From Oscillospiraceae bacterium (GTDB taxonomy: Bacteria > Bacillota > Clostridia > Oscillospirales > CAG-272): a stretch of 64,000 nt of DNA. The stretch covers positions 46,478 to 110,477 of the forward strand of contig SVQN01000002.1 of assembly GCA_015065295.1 (NCBI GenBank), in the 5' to 3' direction. Positions 36,043-43,974 of this stretch are shown here, one piece after another. Numbering within the stretch: position 1 is the first letter of the stretch; each line of letters begins with the position of its first letter. The translations under genes were made by a program, and so were the position numbers. The notes beneath the pieces are model-generated. The model was not told where the DNA came from and searched no databases. It saw only the letters and a list, made by a program, of their open reading frames with translations.

Positions 36043-36288
36043 TGTATTTCCTCACTTTCTCATGTGAATATCCAATTTCAAACCGTATTTCCCTCCATCT
36101 TTCATGAAGGTACACTACTACATCATTGCTATAATATCACATCACAGGGCAAATTGGTAGGTTTTCCATCCAAAATTTACAATGTTTTAACACTCCCCTG
36201 TATGCTATATCCATTAGACGTTTGAGAACGCCCAAAAGTTCCCGATTCAATCAAATTTTTCGAAAAATTTTGCACCGCCCTATATCCG

Positions 36289-36372
36289 AAAAGGTTTTTG
36301 GAAAGGGTTTGGGGAAACCCGAGTTTGCGAAGCAAATCCCGCTTCCTCAAAAAAGGTTTCCCCAAGAAATTT
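36289..36372. repeat. Family A palindrome, copy 5 (A5), with loop insertion
   Basis: AAGGTTTTTGGAAAGGGTTT, GGGGAAACC, nested CGAGTTTGCGAAGCAAATCC, then AAAAAAGGTTTCCCC. The loop insert matches those of A3 and A6. It ends right at the sialidase stop codon. The rest of 36043-36288 is the AT-rich leader of the SLH gene, with no gene seen. Confidence 0.75.
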
Positions 36373-37455
36373 TCATAATTCAATCGTCCGGATGCGCGTC
36401 CGTACCAGGCACATTTCGTCCCCGTCCACAACGCCGCCCGCACAGTACGACATCACCGCCGTCTTTTCACCCGTGAACAGGATCGCCGGATAGCAGAATC
36501 CCCCTTCCGGATCGTCCTCGATCACACGCGGTGCGCCCCAGCGGATGCCGCCTTCGCCGAATTCGCCTTCCGCGATCACCAGAGGTGTGCGTCCGCCGTT
36601 CCAGACCTTTGCGCGCGGTCTGCCGTAATATTCCGGTACCGGATTCCAGATCGCGTACAGCTTCCCCGTGAATTCGTTCCGCTTGATGAGCAGCGGCGAC
36701 GCAGGAGCCGTAAACCGTGACGGCTGTGCCGGGAACCACGATGCCCCGCCGTCAATCGACACGGACTCATACTGCCGACCGAGATCGGTGCGGAAATACG
36801 CATAAAGTACCCCCGGAGCCAGCTCGATCAGCCCCGGTTCCTGCATACCCGTTCCGGAATATGCTCCGCCGGTCAGGGCGATCCACGGCGAAATACGCCG
36901 CCATGTGAAGCCGTCGTCGTCGGAAGCATAGAACCCCGCCGTCGCACGTCCGTCGCAGGATTCCTTCCCGTACAGTCCCATCGCCGACGGATGATGCGCC
37001 GCCGGAACGATCAGACGGCCGTTCGCCATCCGGATCACGCGGTCATTGTTGACAACATAATATCCGGGCATATCGTTCGCCACGCAAAGCACCGGATCGC
37101 CGAACGTCTCCATTTCGTCGGACGAACGGCGGAGGAGATACTCGGACACGATGTGGTTCCGCTTGAGAAGATAGAACAGCCCCACGGCCCCGTTCGCCAT
37201 CCGCATAAGCGTAACGCTCATGCAGTTGGTTTCGTTCGCCGCCGGGTCGGGATTCGGACGTACGAGAATCCGCTCGTCCCCGAAGGTTTCGCCGTTGTCG
37301 GAAGAAAAAATGCACGCGATTTCGGCGTAAGCGTGGTCATCCGCGCTGTTCCCGCTGTACCGGCTGTAGGCAAGTGCGATCCGTCCGTCGTTCAGGCGCA
37401 GGAATGAACCTTCGCTGTTGCGGGGATTGCCCGCCTTGGGAGCCAAATCAAACAT
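36373..37455 (-). CDS. Sialidase-like (BNR repeat, GH33-like) protein
   Basis: A 360-residue six-bladed beta-propeller protein with Asp-box repeats: SSDNGETFGDE near 50, SDDDGFTWRRI near 175 and SIDGGASWFPA near 230. RLNDGRIALAYSRYSG near the start and a set of spaced Arg residues fit the sialidase fold. There is no signal peptide, so it would act inside the cell, possibly on imported sialosides or other glycans; GH33 activity is not proven. It lies 12 bases behind ktrA, in one operon with potassium uptake genes. Confidence 0.82.
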   Translation of the reverse strand: MFDLAPKAGNPRNSEGSFLRLNDGRIALAYSRYSGNSADDHAYAEIACIFSSDNGETFGDERILVRPNPDPAANETNCMSVTLMRMANGAVGLFYLLKRNHIVSEYLLRRSSDEMETFGDPVLCVANDMPGYYVVNNDRVIRMANGRLIVPAAHHPSAMGLYGKESCDGRATAGFYASDDDGFTWRRISPWIALTGGAYSGTGMQEPGLIELAPGVLYAYFRTDLGRQYESVSIDGGASWFPAQPSRFTAPASPLLIKRNEFTGKLYAIWNPVPEYYGRPRAKVWNGGRTPLVIAEGEFGEGGIRWGAPRVIEDDPEGGFCYPAILFTGEKTAVMSYCAGGVVDGDEMCLVRTRIRTIEL

Positions 37456-37467
37456 ACTATATTCTCC

Positions 37468-38142
37468 TTACTGCAAATCGTTTTCAAATTTATGGATGGA
37501 GTCCGTCTTGCCGATGACCGTAATGCTGTCGTCGGCATGAAGAACCATGTCCGGCAGGATATCGGTGGAAATGGTATCGCCGTGCCGTCTTGCAATGATG
37601 TTCAGCCCGTACCGGCTGCGGACGTTCAGTTCCACAACCGTCTTCCCTTCCGCCTTTTCGCTCAGCTTGATCTCCATGATGTCGATCTCATCGCTCAGCG
37701 AGATGTATTCGAGAATATTCGGGGAGATCAGCTTCCCCGCCAGCCGGAGAGCCATGTCCCGCTCGGGGTAGACGACCTCCGCGCCGAGCATCGCCAGCAC
37801 CTCGCCCTGTTCCGCGCTGGATGCCTTGGAAATGACCTTCGGCACTCCCAGACGGATCACCGTCAGCGTCGTCAGAATGCTTACGTCAATCTTGTCGCCG
37901 ATGCAGATGACCGCAACGTCCGCTTCCGCAATCCCGGTTGCCTCCAGATTTTCTCTGGTCATTTCATCCACCACAAACGCATTGTCCGTGAAGTCCGCCG
38001 CTTCGACCCGGTTCCGGTCGCGGTCAACAACCATGACATCGCAGCCCTTCGCTGCCAGTTCTTCCGCCAGCGCGAATCCGAACCGTCCGAGTCCGACGAC
38101 AGCATACAATTTATCCGATTTTTTCTTGAATTTCTTTGCCAT
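37468..38142 (-). CDS. ktrA: Potassium uptake regulatory subunit KtrA/TrkA
   Basis: A 224-residue cytosolic ring protein gating the membrane subunit. RCK_N Rossmann fold with AVVGLGRFGFALAEELAAKG near 14-33 and the acidic end MVVDRDRNRVE. RCK_C domain in the second half (SEKAEGKTVVELNVRSRYGL). It binds NAD(H)/ATP/ADP or c-di-AMP in relatives. It directly follows trkH by 21 bases, the normal pairing. Confidence 0.95.
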   Translation of the reverse strand: MAKKFKKKSDKLYAVVGLGRFGFALAEELAAKGCDVMVVDRDRNRVEAADFTDNAFVVDEMTRENLEATGIAEADVAVICIGDKIDVSILTTLTVIRLGVPKVISKASSAEQGEVLAMLGAEVVYPERDMALRLAGKLISPNILEYISLSDEIDIMEIKLSEKAEGKTVVELNVRSRYGLNIIARRHGDTISTDILPDMVLHADDSITVIGKTDSIHKFENDLQ

Positions 38143-38163
38143 ATCTGTTCTCCAATTCTTTCC

Positions 38164-39522
38164 TTACCCGATCGGGATTTCTTCTTCCGGTCTTGACACA
38201 CCGCTCGGTGCGGCAACCCACATTGTTGCGATGGTCAGAGGTCCGAGACGGCCGATGTACATCGTCAGGATCACGATCAGCTTCGATGCCGTACACAGGG
38301 TCGGCGTCACATCCATCGACAGCCCGACCGTTGCGGTTGCCGAAACGATTTCAAAAAATACTTCCGACAGCGACAGATGCGGTTCCAGCATCGTCAGCAG
38401 AAAGGCTGCGAAAATCACCCAGCATAAACCGAGCGAAATAATCACAAACGCCTTATGCAGCGCGTCGTCCTTGAGCTTTTTTCCGAACGCCACGGCTTCC
38501 TTCCCCGTTGCCGTCGAAATCAGCGACTTGATGAGGACAAACATCGTTGTCGTTTTCATACCGCCGCCCGTCGAGCCGGGGTTTGCCCCGATGAACATCA
38601 GGATGCACATGACAATCACGCCCGCCATCGAGAATTTTGTGAACGGGAACGTCGTGAACCCGGCGGTACGCGCGGTCATGCTCGAGAACAGCGCGCCCAT
38701 CCAGGTAATGTTGTCCCCTTCGGTCAGCTTCAGCAGAACACCGCCGCCGAGGTAGAGGATCGCCGTCATCATCAGCACCACTTTCGTGTGCAGGGTAAGC
38801 TGCGGACGTTCCTCGTACAGCTTCCGCCGGCTGATTTCTCCGGCCTTTTTCAGCCGGTACAGCCGGACAGACGAACGGATATATCCGAGAATATCCCGGG
38901 TTGCAAAGAAGCCGAATCCGCCCGCGATTACAAGAAACGACGTGGTAAAATTCATCCAGCCGTTCCCCGCGTAGCCGGTCAGACTCACGCCGCCGCCGAA
39001 AATATCAAATCCGGCGTTGTTGAACGACGCGATTGAGTGGAACACGGACATCCAGACCGCCCTGCCGAGCGGATATTCCTGCACAAACGTGACAAACGCC
39101 ATCGCCGCGCCGAGGAATTCGATTGTAAAAGTCAGCACCAGCACCGCGCGGATGAGAGGCATGACATCCTTGAACGTGGGGTAATTGAGAGCCTCCTTGA
39201 CGAGGTTATTCCCGCGCTGATTGAGTTTTCCGCCGAGGAGCGCGACCAGTCCGGCACCGAGGGAGGTAATTCCCAGCCCGCCGATCTGGATCAGCAGAGC
39301 GATCACGACATGACCGAAGGTCGAGAAATCCCATCCGGGGTCGAGGGTGTTCAGCCCCGTGACGCAGACCGCGCTGACGGTAGTAAAGAGAGCATCCACG
39401 AAGGAAACGGACGTCCGTCCGGTATGAGATACCGGCAGCAGAAGAAGAGCTGTACCGGCGGCAATCACGCTGAGAAAGCCGATAGCGATAACCTTCGCGG
39501 GGGAGATACGTTTTTTTCTCAT
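38164..39522 (-). CDS. trkH: TrkH/KtrB-family potassium uptake membrane protein
   Basis: The ion-conducting subunit, 452 residues, eight or more membrane segments with four half-pore loops. Selectivity-type segments include TTVSAVCVTGLNTLDPG near 68, FHSIASFNNAGFDIFGGG near 180, SMTARTAGFTTFPF near 280 and SATATVGLSMDVTP near 405. An in-frame ATG at 39603 is upstream in repeat sequence; MRKKRISPAKV at 39522 gives a natural N-terminus. First gene of trkH-ktrA-sialidase. Confidence 0.95.
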   Translation of the reverse strand: MRKKRISPAKVIAIGFLSVIAAGTALLLLPVSHTGRTSVSFVDALFTTVSAVCVTGLNTLDPGWDFSTFGHVVIALLIQIGGLGITSLGAGLVALLGGKLNQRGNNLVKEALNYPTFKDVMPLIRAVLVLTFTIEFLGAAMAFVTFVQEYPLGRAVWMSVFHSIASFNNAGFDIFGGGVSLTGYAGNGWMNFTTSFLVIAGGFGFFATRDILGYIRSSVRLYRLKKAGEISRRKLYEERPQLTLHTKVVLMMTAILYLGGGVLLKLTEGDNITWMGALFSSMTARTAGFTTFPFTKFSMAGVIVMCILMFIGANPGSTGGGMKTTTMFVLIKSLISTATGKEAVAFGKKLKDDALHKAFVIISLGLCWVIFAAFLLTMLEPHLSLSEVFFEIVSATATVGLSMDVTPTLCTASKLIVILTMYIGRLGPLTIATMWVAAPSGVSRPEEEIPIG

Positions 39523-39570
39523 GAGTAATCCTATAAAATTTTGTTTTGTGTAAATCGTTCGTATTTCAAT

Positions 39571-40016
39571 AGGTAGAAAAATGACCTGAAGGTCATTTTT
39601 CAATTTTTATCGCCTACGCGGCGGGCGCACAAAGGGGCTCAGACGCCGCCCCTTTGTGAATTGCCGGCTTGGAAATCGTTCGGGGGACTCGGCCTTGAGG
39701 CCTCGGACAGACAGCGGTTTGCCCGCATTCAGACCCTTAGGAAGAGACAAGGTACAGTGCAAATCTGTCCAAATCATTTGTTCACTACAAACAGCCGTAA
39801 GGGAAAATTGTAAATTAAGGTTCCACCTTTGGTTGAACGAAATCTCTATTCTTCCGTACGATCTGCTGAGTGCAAACCGCTGTATGTTTGAGCCCTTAAG
39901 GGCGAGTCCCACGAACGCTAAGCCGGAAATTCATAAAGGGGCGGCGTCTGAGCCCCTTTATGCGCCCGTCCCGCGCAGGGACATTAATTTTGAAAACCGC
40001 TTCAGCGGTTTTCTAC
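39571..40016 (+). repeat. Family B structured repeat, copy 3 (B3, full length)
   Basis: Left hairpins: AATGACCTGAAGGTCATT, CGCC-TACGC-GGCG, CACAAAGGGG...CCCCTTTGTG, GGCCTTGAGGCC. Centre as in B1. Right hairpins: GCCCTTAAGGGC, CATAAAGGGG...CCCCTTTATG, GTCCCGCGCAGGGAC, AACCGCTTCAGCGGTT. An extra partial hairpin pair (CGACCGAAGGTCG and GTCCCGCAGGGAC) follows to 40053. Confidence 0.85.
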
Positions 40017-40065
40017 CTTTTCGACCGAAGGTCGATTGCCGTCCCGCAGGGACATTCCCAATATA

Positions 40066-40095
40066 CAAAAAACGGCAGAAAACTGCCGCTTTTTT
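40066..40095 (-). terminator. Terminator of the sodium-pump genes
   Basis: GCGGCAG-TTTT-CTGCCG with flanking A and T runs (AAAAAACGGCAG...CTGCCGCTTTTTT on the plus strand), directly after the gamma-subunit gene. Confidence 0.85.
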
Positions 40096-40101
40096 GCATG
40101 A

Positions 40102-40323
40102 TTATTCCGCGGAATCGTCGCCGGACTTCCGGATGCGGGAAATGACCTTTTCAAGAAGGACAACCACGCCCGCAATCGCACCGATTACGATGAAAATGCA
40201 GATCATTCCAACGCCCATATACTTCAGGTTTTCCACAAAGCTCATGGGATGGAATTCAAAATTCGAGAAGAAGGACGAGAGGTATACCGGCAGAAATACC
40301 GTGAGATATGTCATAAGATTCAT
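40102..40323 (-). CDS. Sodium-pump decarboxylase gamma subunit (OadG-like)
   Basis: A 73-residue membrane protein. One long hydrophobic helix (MGVGMICIFIVIGAIAGVVVL as seen from residue 36) is followed by a short charged tail. This is the form of OadG/MmdD gamma chains, which hold the decarboxylase complex together. Directly downstream of the beta subunit, gap 15 bases. The first 25 residues are unusual for the family. Call based on size, topology and context. Confidence 0.75.
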   Translation of the reverse strand: MNLMTYLTVFLPVYLSSFFSNFEFHPMSFVENLKYMGVGMICIFIVIGAIAGVVVLLEKVISRIRKSGDDSAE

Positions 40324-40338
40324 GGTCAGTACCTCCTA

Positions 40339-41460
40339 TCACATGAAGAAGCTCAGAATCAGACCGCCCGCGATAACGGATGCGATCTGTCCGGATACGT
40401 TGACGCCGATGGAGTGCATGAGAAGGAAGTTCTGCGGGTCTTCCTTCAGACCCATCTTGTGAACGATACGGCCGGACATCGGGAACGCGGAAATCCCTGC
40501 GGCACCGATCATCGGGTTGATCTTCTTCTTGAGGAACAGGTTCAGGAGCTTCGCAAAGAGAACGCCGCCTGCCGTATCAAATACGAATGCGAACAGACCG
40601 AGACCGAGAATGAGGATCGTTTCAAAGTTGAGGAACTGTTCCGCATTCATCTGGGACGCGATGGTGATGCCGAGGAAAATGGTGATGAGGTTTGCGAGAA
40701 CCTTCTGCGCGGTTTCGGACAGAGAGTTCAGCACGCCGCATTCACGGATCAGGTTACCGAACATCAGGAAGCCGACGAGGGCGACGGATGCCGGTGCCAC
40801 AAGACCTGCAATGATCGTGATAACGATCGGGAACAGAATCTTCGTGGTCTGAGAAACGCTCTTGCCGGAGTATTCCATGCGGATCATACGTTCCTTCTTG
40901 GTGGTCAGGAGACGGATAACCGGCGGCTGGATGATCGGCACGAGAGCCATATACGAGTACGCCGCCACCATGATCGGAGCGAGGTACTTGGAATTGAGCT
41001 TGTTTGCAACGACGATCGCGGTCGGGCCGTCTGCCGCACCGATGATCGCAATGGATGCCGCGTCGTTGATGTCAAAGAACATAGACGCAAGGCAGAGAGT
41101 GAAGAAAATACCGAACTGTGCCGCCGCACCGAAGATCATGAGCTTCGGATTGGAAAGCAGGGGTCCGAAGTCGATCATCGCGCCGATCCCGATAAACAGG
41201 ATAAGCGGGAAGAGTTCGTTCGAGATACCGGCATTGAACAGGGTCGTCAGCGCACCGTGTTCCACTTCGCCGCTGGCGAGAATCTGGTCGATCGCACCGG
41301 AGTTCGGGAGGTTGACAAGAATGGTACCGAAGCCGATCGGGAGGAGCAGGGTGGGTTCCATATCCTTCTTGATGGCAAGGTAGATGAGGATTCCCCCGAT
41401 GATCCACATGATGACATAGCGGATATCCATCTGGAGGATGTTTTCGTAAAGAATCTGCAC
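40339..41460 (-). CDS. Sodium-pump decarboxylase beta subunit (OadB/MmdB/GcdB family)
   Basis: The membrane carboxybiotin decarboxylase that pumps Na+. At 373 residues from GTG 41460, chosen because AGGAAAGGAACCCATC precedes it and the protein then starts VQILYENILQMD as in relatives. Key motifs are LLLPIGFGTILVNLPNSG near 40, IGIGAMIDFGPLLSNP near 85, AIIGAADGPTAIV near 145 and GAAGISAFPMSGRIVHKMG near 325. The alpha (carboxyltransferase) and biotin carrier subunits are absent from the window, so the acid substrate is unknown. Confidence 0.93.
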   Translation of the reverse strand: MQILYENILQMDIRYVIMWIIGGILIYLAIKKDMEPTLLLPIGFGTILVNLPNSGAIDQILASGEVEHGALTTLFNAGISNELFPLILFIGIGAMIDFGPLLSNPKLMIFGAAAQFGIFFTLCLASMFFDINDAASIAIIGAADGPTAIVVANKLNSKYLAPIMVAAYSYMALVPIIQPPVIRLLTTKKERMIRMEYSGKSVSQTTKILFPIVITIIAGLVAPASVALVGFLMFGNLIRECGVLNSLSETAQKVLANLITIFLGITIASQMNAEQFLNFETILILGLGLFAFVFDTAGGVLFAKLLNLFLKKKINPMIGAAGISAFPMSGRIVHKMGLKEDPQNFLLMHSIGVNVSGQIASVIAGGLILSFFM

Positions 41461-41504
41461 GATGGGTTCCTTTCCTGAAAGAGGGGTTATAATTATATGA
41501 AGTA

Positions 41505-41533
41505 ATTCTACTACTTTTCCTCCCAAAAGTCAA
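41505..41533 (-). promoter_or_regulatory. Promoter of the sodium-pump genes
   Basis: Minus strand TTGACT (41533-41528), 17 bases, TAGAAT (41510-41505). Confidence 0.6.
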
Positions 41534-41603
41534 GCCTTTGGGGAAGGAAACCGAAAGTTTGTGGGATAAAGCACAATTTGCGGTTTTCTCCGTAAAAAAT
41601 CCT

Positions 41604-43862
41604 CTATTTCACCAGATCATGCGCCATTTTCAGGTCTTCGCGGCAGCGGTTCCGCATTTCTGCCGCACGTTCCGCGAGCGACCGGCCGATCGCGTCACGG
41701 TTTTCCATGATCCGCTCCACACAGGCGAACGTTTCCGCGTGGATGTCCGCCGACGCGCCGAGTTCCACGACGAACGGCTGTCCGAGTGCCTTCATCATCG
41801 ACGATACCTTCGGGTCGTATGCCAGTCCGACCACCGGAACCTCCGCCGACGACGCAAAAATGATCGAATGCAGGCGCATCCCGATCACAAACGCCGCCTT
41901 CGACAGCACGCCGATCAGTTCGGGCGCGTTTTCCGGCGTGTACAGCAATGCGGAATACGTTTCATGCCCGTTCTGCTTCATCCGCTGATTGTACTGCTCC
42001 ACAAAATATTCGCAGATTCCGCTGTCCTGCACCGTCTGCATCGGAATCACGAACGGAATCAATCCGTAGGTTTCCGTGATTTTCGCGCAGGTTTGCACCA
42101 TGTCGTCTGCCACGCTCATGGGATTTTCGGCAGTCTTCTGCACCGGCAGACGGAGCGACACGGCAAAAAATCCGTCCTTCACGCCGATGCGTTCCATCGT
42201 TTTCGCCAGCCGATGCTCGTCATACGGCCGGATCAGGAACGCCGGATCGGCCGTCACACGGATACTTTCCCGCTTCACGCCGATGCGCCGCAGCTCGTCC
42301 GCCGAATCCGCATCGCGCACGGACACTTCCGCCGCACGGTCCACCACCTTCGCGGTCAGCTTGCGGTTGGACGCATCCCGCACCGGTCCGATGCCGTTGG
42401 CATAAATATACGCTTTCACACCGGACATTTCCGCAATGCCCAGAACGCCGGCATAATATTTCAGGCTCCGGCGGCTTGTCGAATCCTGCAATAAACTTCC
42501 GCCGCCCGAAAGGAGAAGTTTCGCTCCCGCAATCGTCCGTACCGCCGCCGGACTGAACCGAGAAACACACCGCAGACCGGTTCGCTTGGCGTCCTCTTTC
42601 GGATGGCGGGTCAATGCGGCAATCTTCACGCCGGGGATTTCCTCCGCCAGTGTCGCCGCGATCACGTCGAGCAGACTTTCGTCTCCCATGTTGCCGAAGC
42701 CGTAGTAGCCGCTGACCACCACGTCTGCCTTTCCCTTGAAGGGAACCGGTGCGGCGAGTGCGGCGCGGTACATTTTCTCGTAATCCGCCGCCATCCGGTT
42801 TGCGGTATAGTGTTCCATGACAAACGCGCGGTTGAACGCCCCCATCGCCGCGAGTTCCTCCGGCGAACGGTTCAGGCAGTCTGCAATCCAGCCGTACAGG
42901 GTATCGCCGTCCGCAAGATCAAACCCGCGACAGCAGAAATTCGTGTCCACGGCAGGCGTGACTTTCGTTTCGTCGAAAATTCCGAGCGCTCCCTGACCGC
43001 CCGCGACGATGACCGGTTTTGCCGCTGACATAGCTTCCAGAACCGAGCGGGAAACGCCGATGAACACATCCGACGCAGCGGCGTATTCGTTGATATTCGA
43101 CACGGCTCCCGTCATTGTCACCAGATTCCGACCGGCAGTTTTGTTCACGTTTTCCGCCATTTCGCGCAGGGTATCGAATTCCGTACCGCCGCCGACGACG
43201 AGGATATCCGTATCGGGGAAGTTCTCTGCAATTTTCGGCGCAATTTCAATCAGCCGGTACGCGGGATCGGCGCGGTCGGCATCAAGGCGGCTGATGTAGA
43301 CGATCCGGCGGCGTTCTTTCGTCAGGCCGTGGGATGCCAGCAGACCGTCAAAGGGAATATCGGGGGAGAATTTCTGTGTGTCGATGCCGTTGATGGTGAG
43401 ATAAATCTTCTCGCGCGGATAGCCGTACTCGGTGACGAGATAATCGGCGATATCGTCGGAGACCGCCATGACGCGTTCGCCCCAGCGGGAGATCCTCCGC
43501 CAGAGAGCGTTCATGGAGAAATTGAGGTGCGCGGTCGTGACGAACCGGAACTTCATCCGGTCATGCAGCAGGCCGCAGATGAACGCGGGAATGCGTGCGT
43601 GCGCGTGAACGAGATCGAACCCGCCGTCGCGGATGAGGCGTTCCAGCCCCCGGTACGCCGTCATGACCGCCGCAGGATTTTTGGTATGCAGGGGCAGCCG
43701 GACGTGCTTCACGCCGAGCGAAACCAGCTCATCGGCATACACGCCGCCGAACGATGCCAGCGTCACGTCATGCCCGCGCCGGTTCAGCTCGCGGCACAGC
43801 TCCAGAATATGCGTCTCCGCCCCGCCGATGTTCATCGCCATCGTGACCATTAAAATTTTCAT
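41604..43862 (-). CDS. Fusion of GT4 glycosyltransferase and CsaB polysaccharide pyruvyltransferase
   Basis: A 752-residue two-enzyme protein. Residues 1-370 are a GT4 glycosyltransferase (IGGAETHILELCRELNRRGH near 12, GIDTQKFSPD near 158, GVSRSVLEAMSAAKPVI near 275). After a short linker, residues 380-752 are a CsaB-type pyruvyltransferase (VSGYYGFGNMGDESLLDVIA near 388, LLLSGGGSLLQDSTS near 450, AAFVIGMRLHSIIFAS near 660). CsaB transfers pyruvate to the secondary wall polymer that SLH domains bind. The two enzymes are separate proteins in most species. Two SLH proteins flank this locus. Confidence 0.93.
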   Translation of the reverse strand: MKILMVTMAMNIGGAETHILELCRELNRRGHDVTLASFGGVYADELVSLGVKHVRLPLHTKNPAAVMTAYRGLERLIRDGGFDLVHAHARIPAFICGLLHDRMKFRFVTTAHLNFSMNALWRRISRWGERVMAVSDDIADYLVTEYGYPREKIYLTINGIDTQKFSPDIPFDGLLASHGLTKERRRIVYISRLDADRADPAYRLIEIAPKIAENFPDTDILVVGGGTEFDTLREMAENVNKTAGRNLVTMTGAVSNINEYAAASDVFIGVSRSVLEAMSAAKPVIVAGGQGALGIFDETKVTPAVDTNFCCRGFDLADGDTLYGWIADCLNRSPEELAAMGAFNRAFVMEHYTANRMAADYEKMYRAALAAPVPFKGKADVVVSGYYGFGNMGDESLLDVIAATLAEEIPGVKIAALTRHPKEDAKRTGLRCVSRFSPAAVRTIAGAKLLLSGGGSLLQDSTSRRSLKYYAGVLGIAEMSGVKAYIYANGIGPVRDASNRKLTAKVVDRAAEVSVRDADSADELRRIGVKRESIRVTADPAFLIRPYDEHRLAKTMERIGVKDGFFAVSLRLPVQKTAENPMSVADDMVQTCAKITETYGLIPFVIPMQTVQDSGICEYFVEQYNQRMKQNGHETYSALLYTPENAPELIGVLSKAAFVIGMRLHSIIFASSAEVPVVGLAYDPKVSSMMKALGQPFVVELGASADIHAETFACVERIMENRDAIGRSLAERAAEMRNRCREDLKMAHDLVK

Positions 43863-43867
43863 AAAAA

Positions 43868-43974
43868 GTACTTGGGGAAAACTTTTTTGAGGAGTTCACG
43901 AAGTGAATCTCCGGTTTTCCCCAAACCCCTTTCAAAAAGCTTCCATCTGGGGAATTTATTTTTGTGAGTGCAGA
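43868..43974. repeat. Family A palindrome, copy 6 (A6), with loop insertion
   Basis: TTGGGGAAAACTTTTTTGAG, nested GAGTTCACGAAGTGAATCTC, CGGTTTTCCCC, AACCCCTTTCAAAAAGCTTCC, then the tail with GTGCAGATTATTTC near 43966. Fills the gap between ygiQ and the glycosyltransferase-CsaB gene. Confidence 0.8.

Noticed and set aside
27797..40462. Small open frames of 60-270 codons within the family B copies
   Set aside because: Frames shift between copies through indels (B1 has a stop in the centre where B2 and B3 read on), and similarity is kept at hairpin rather than codon level. They are not genes.
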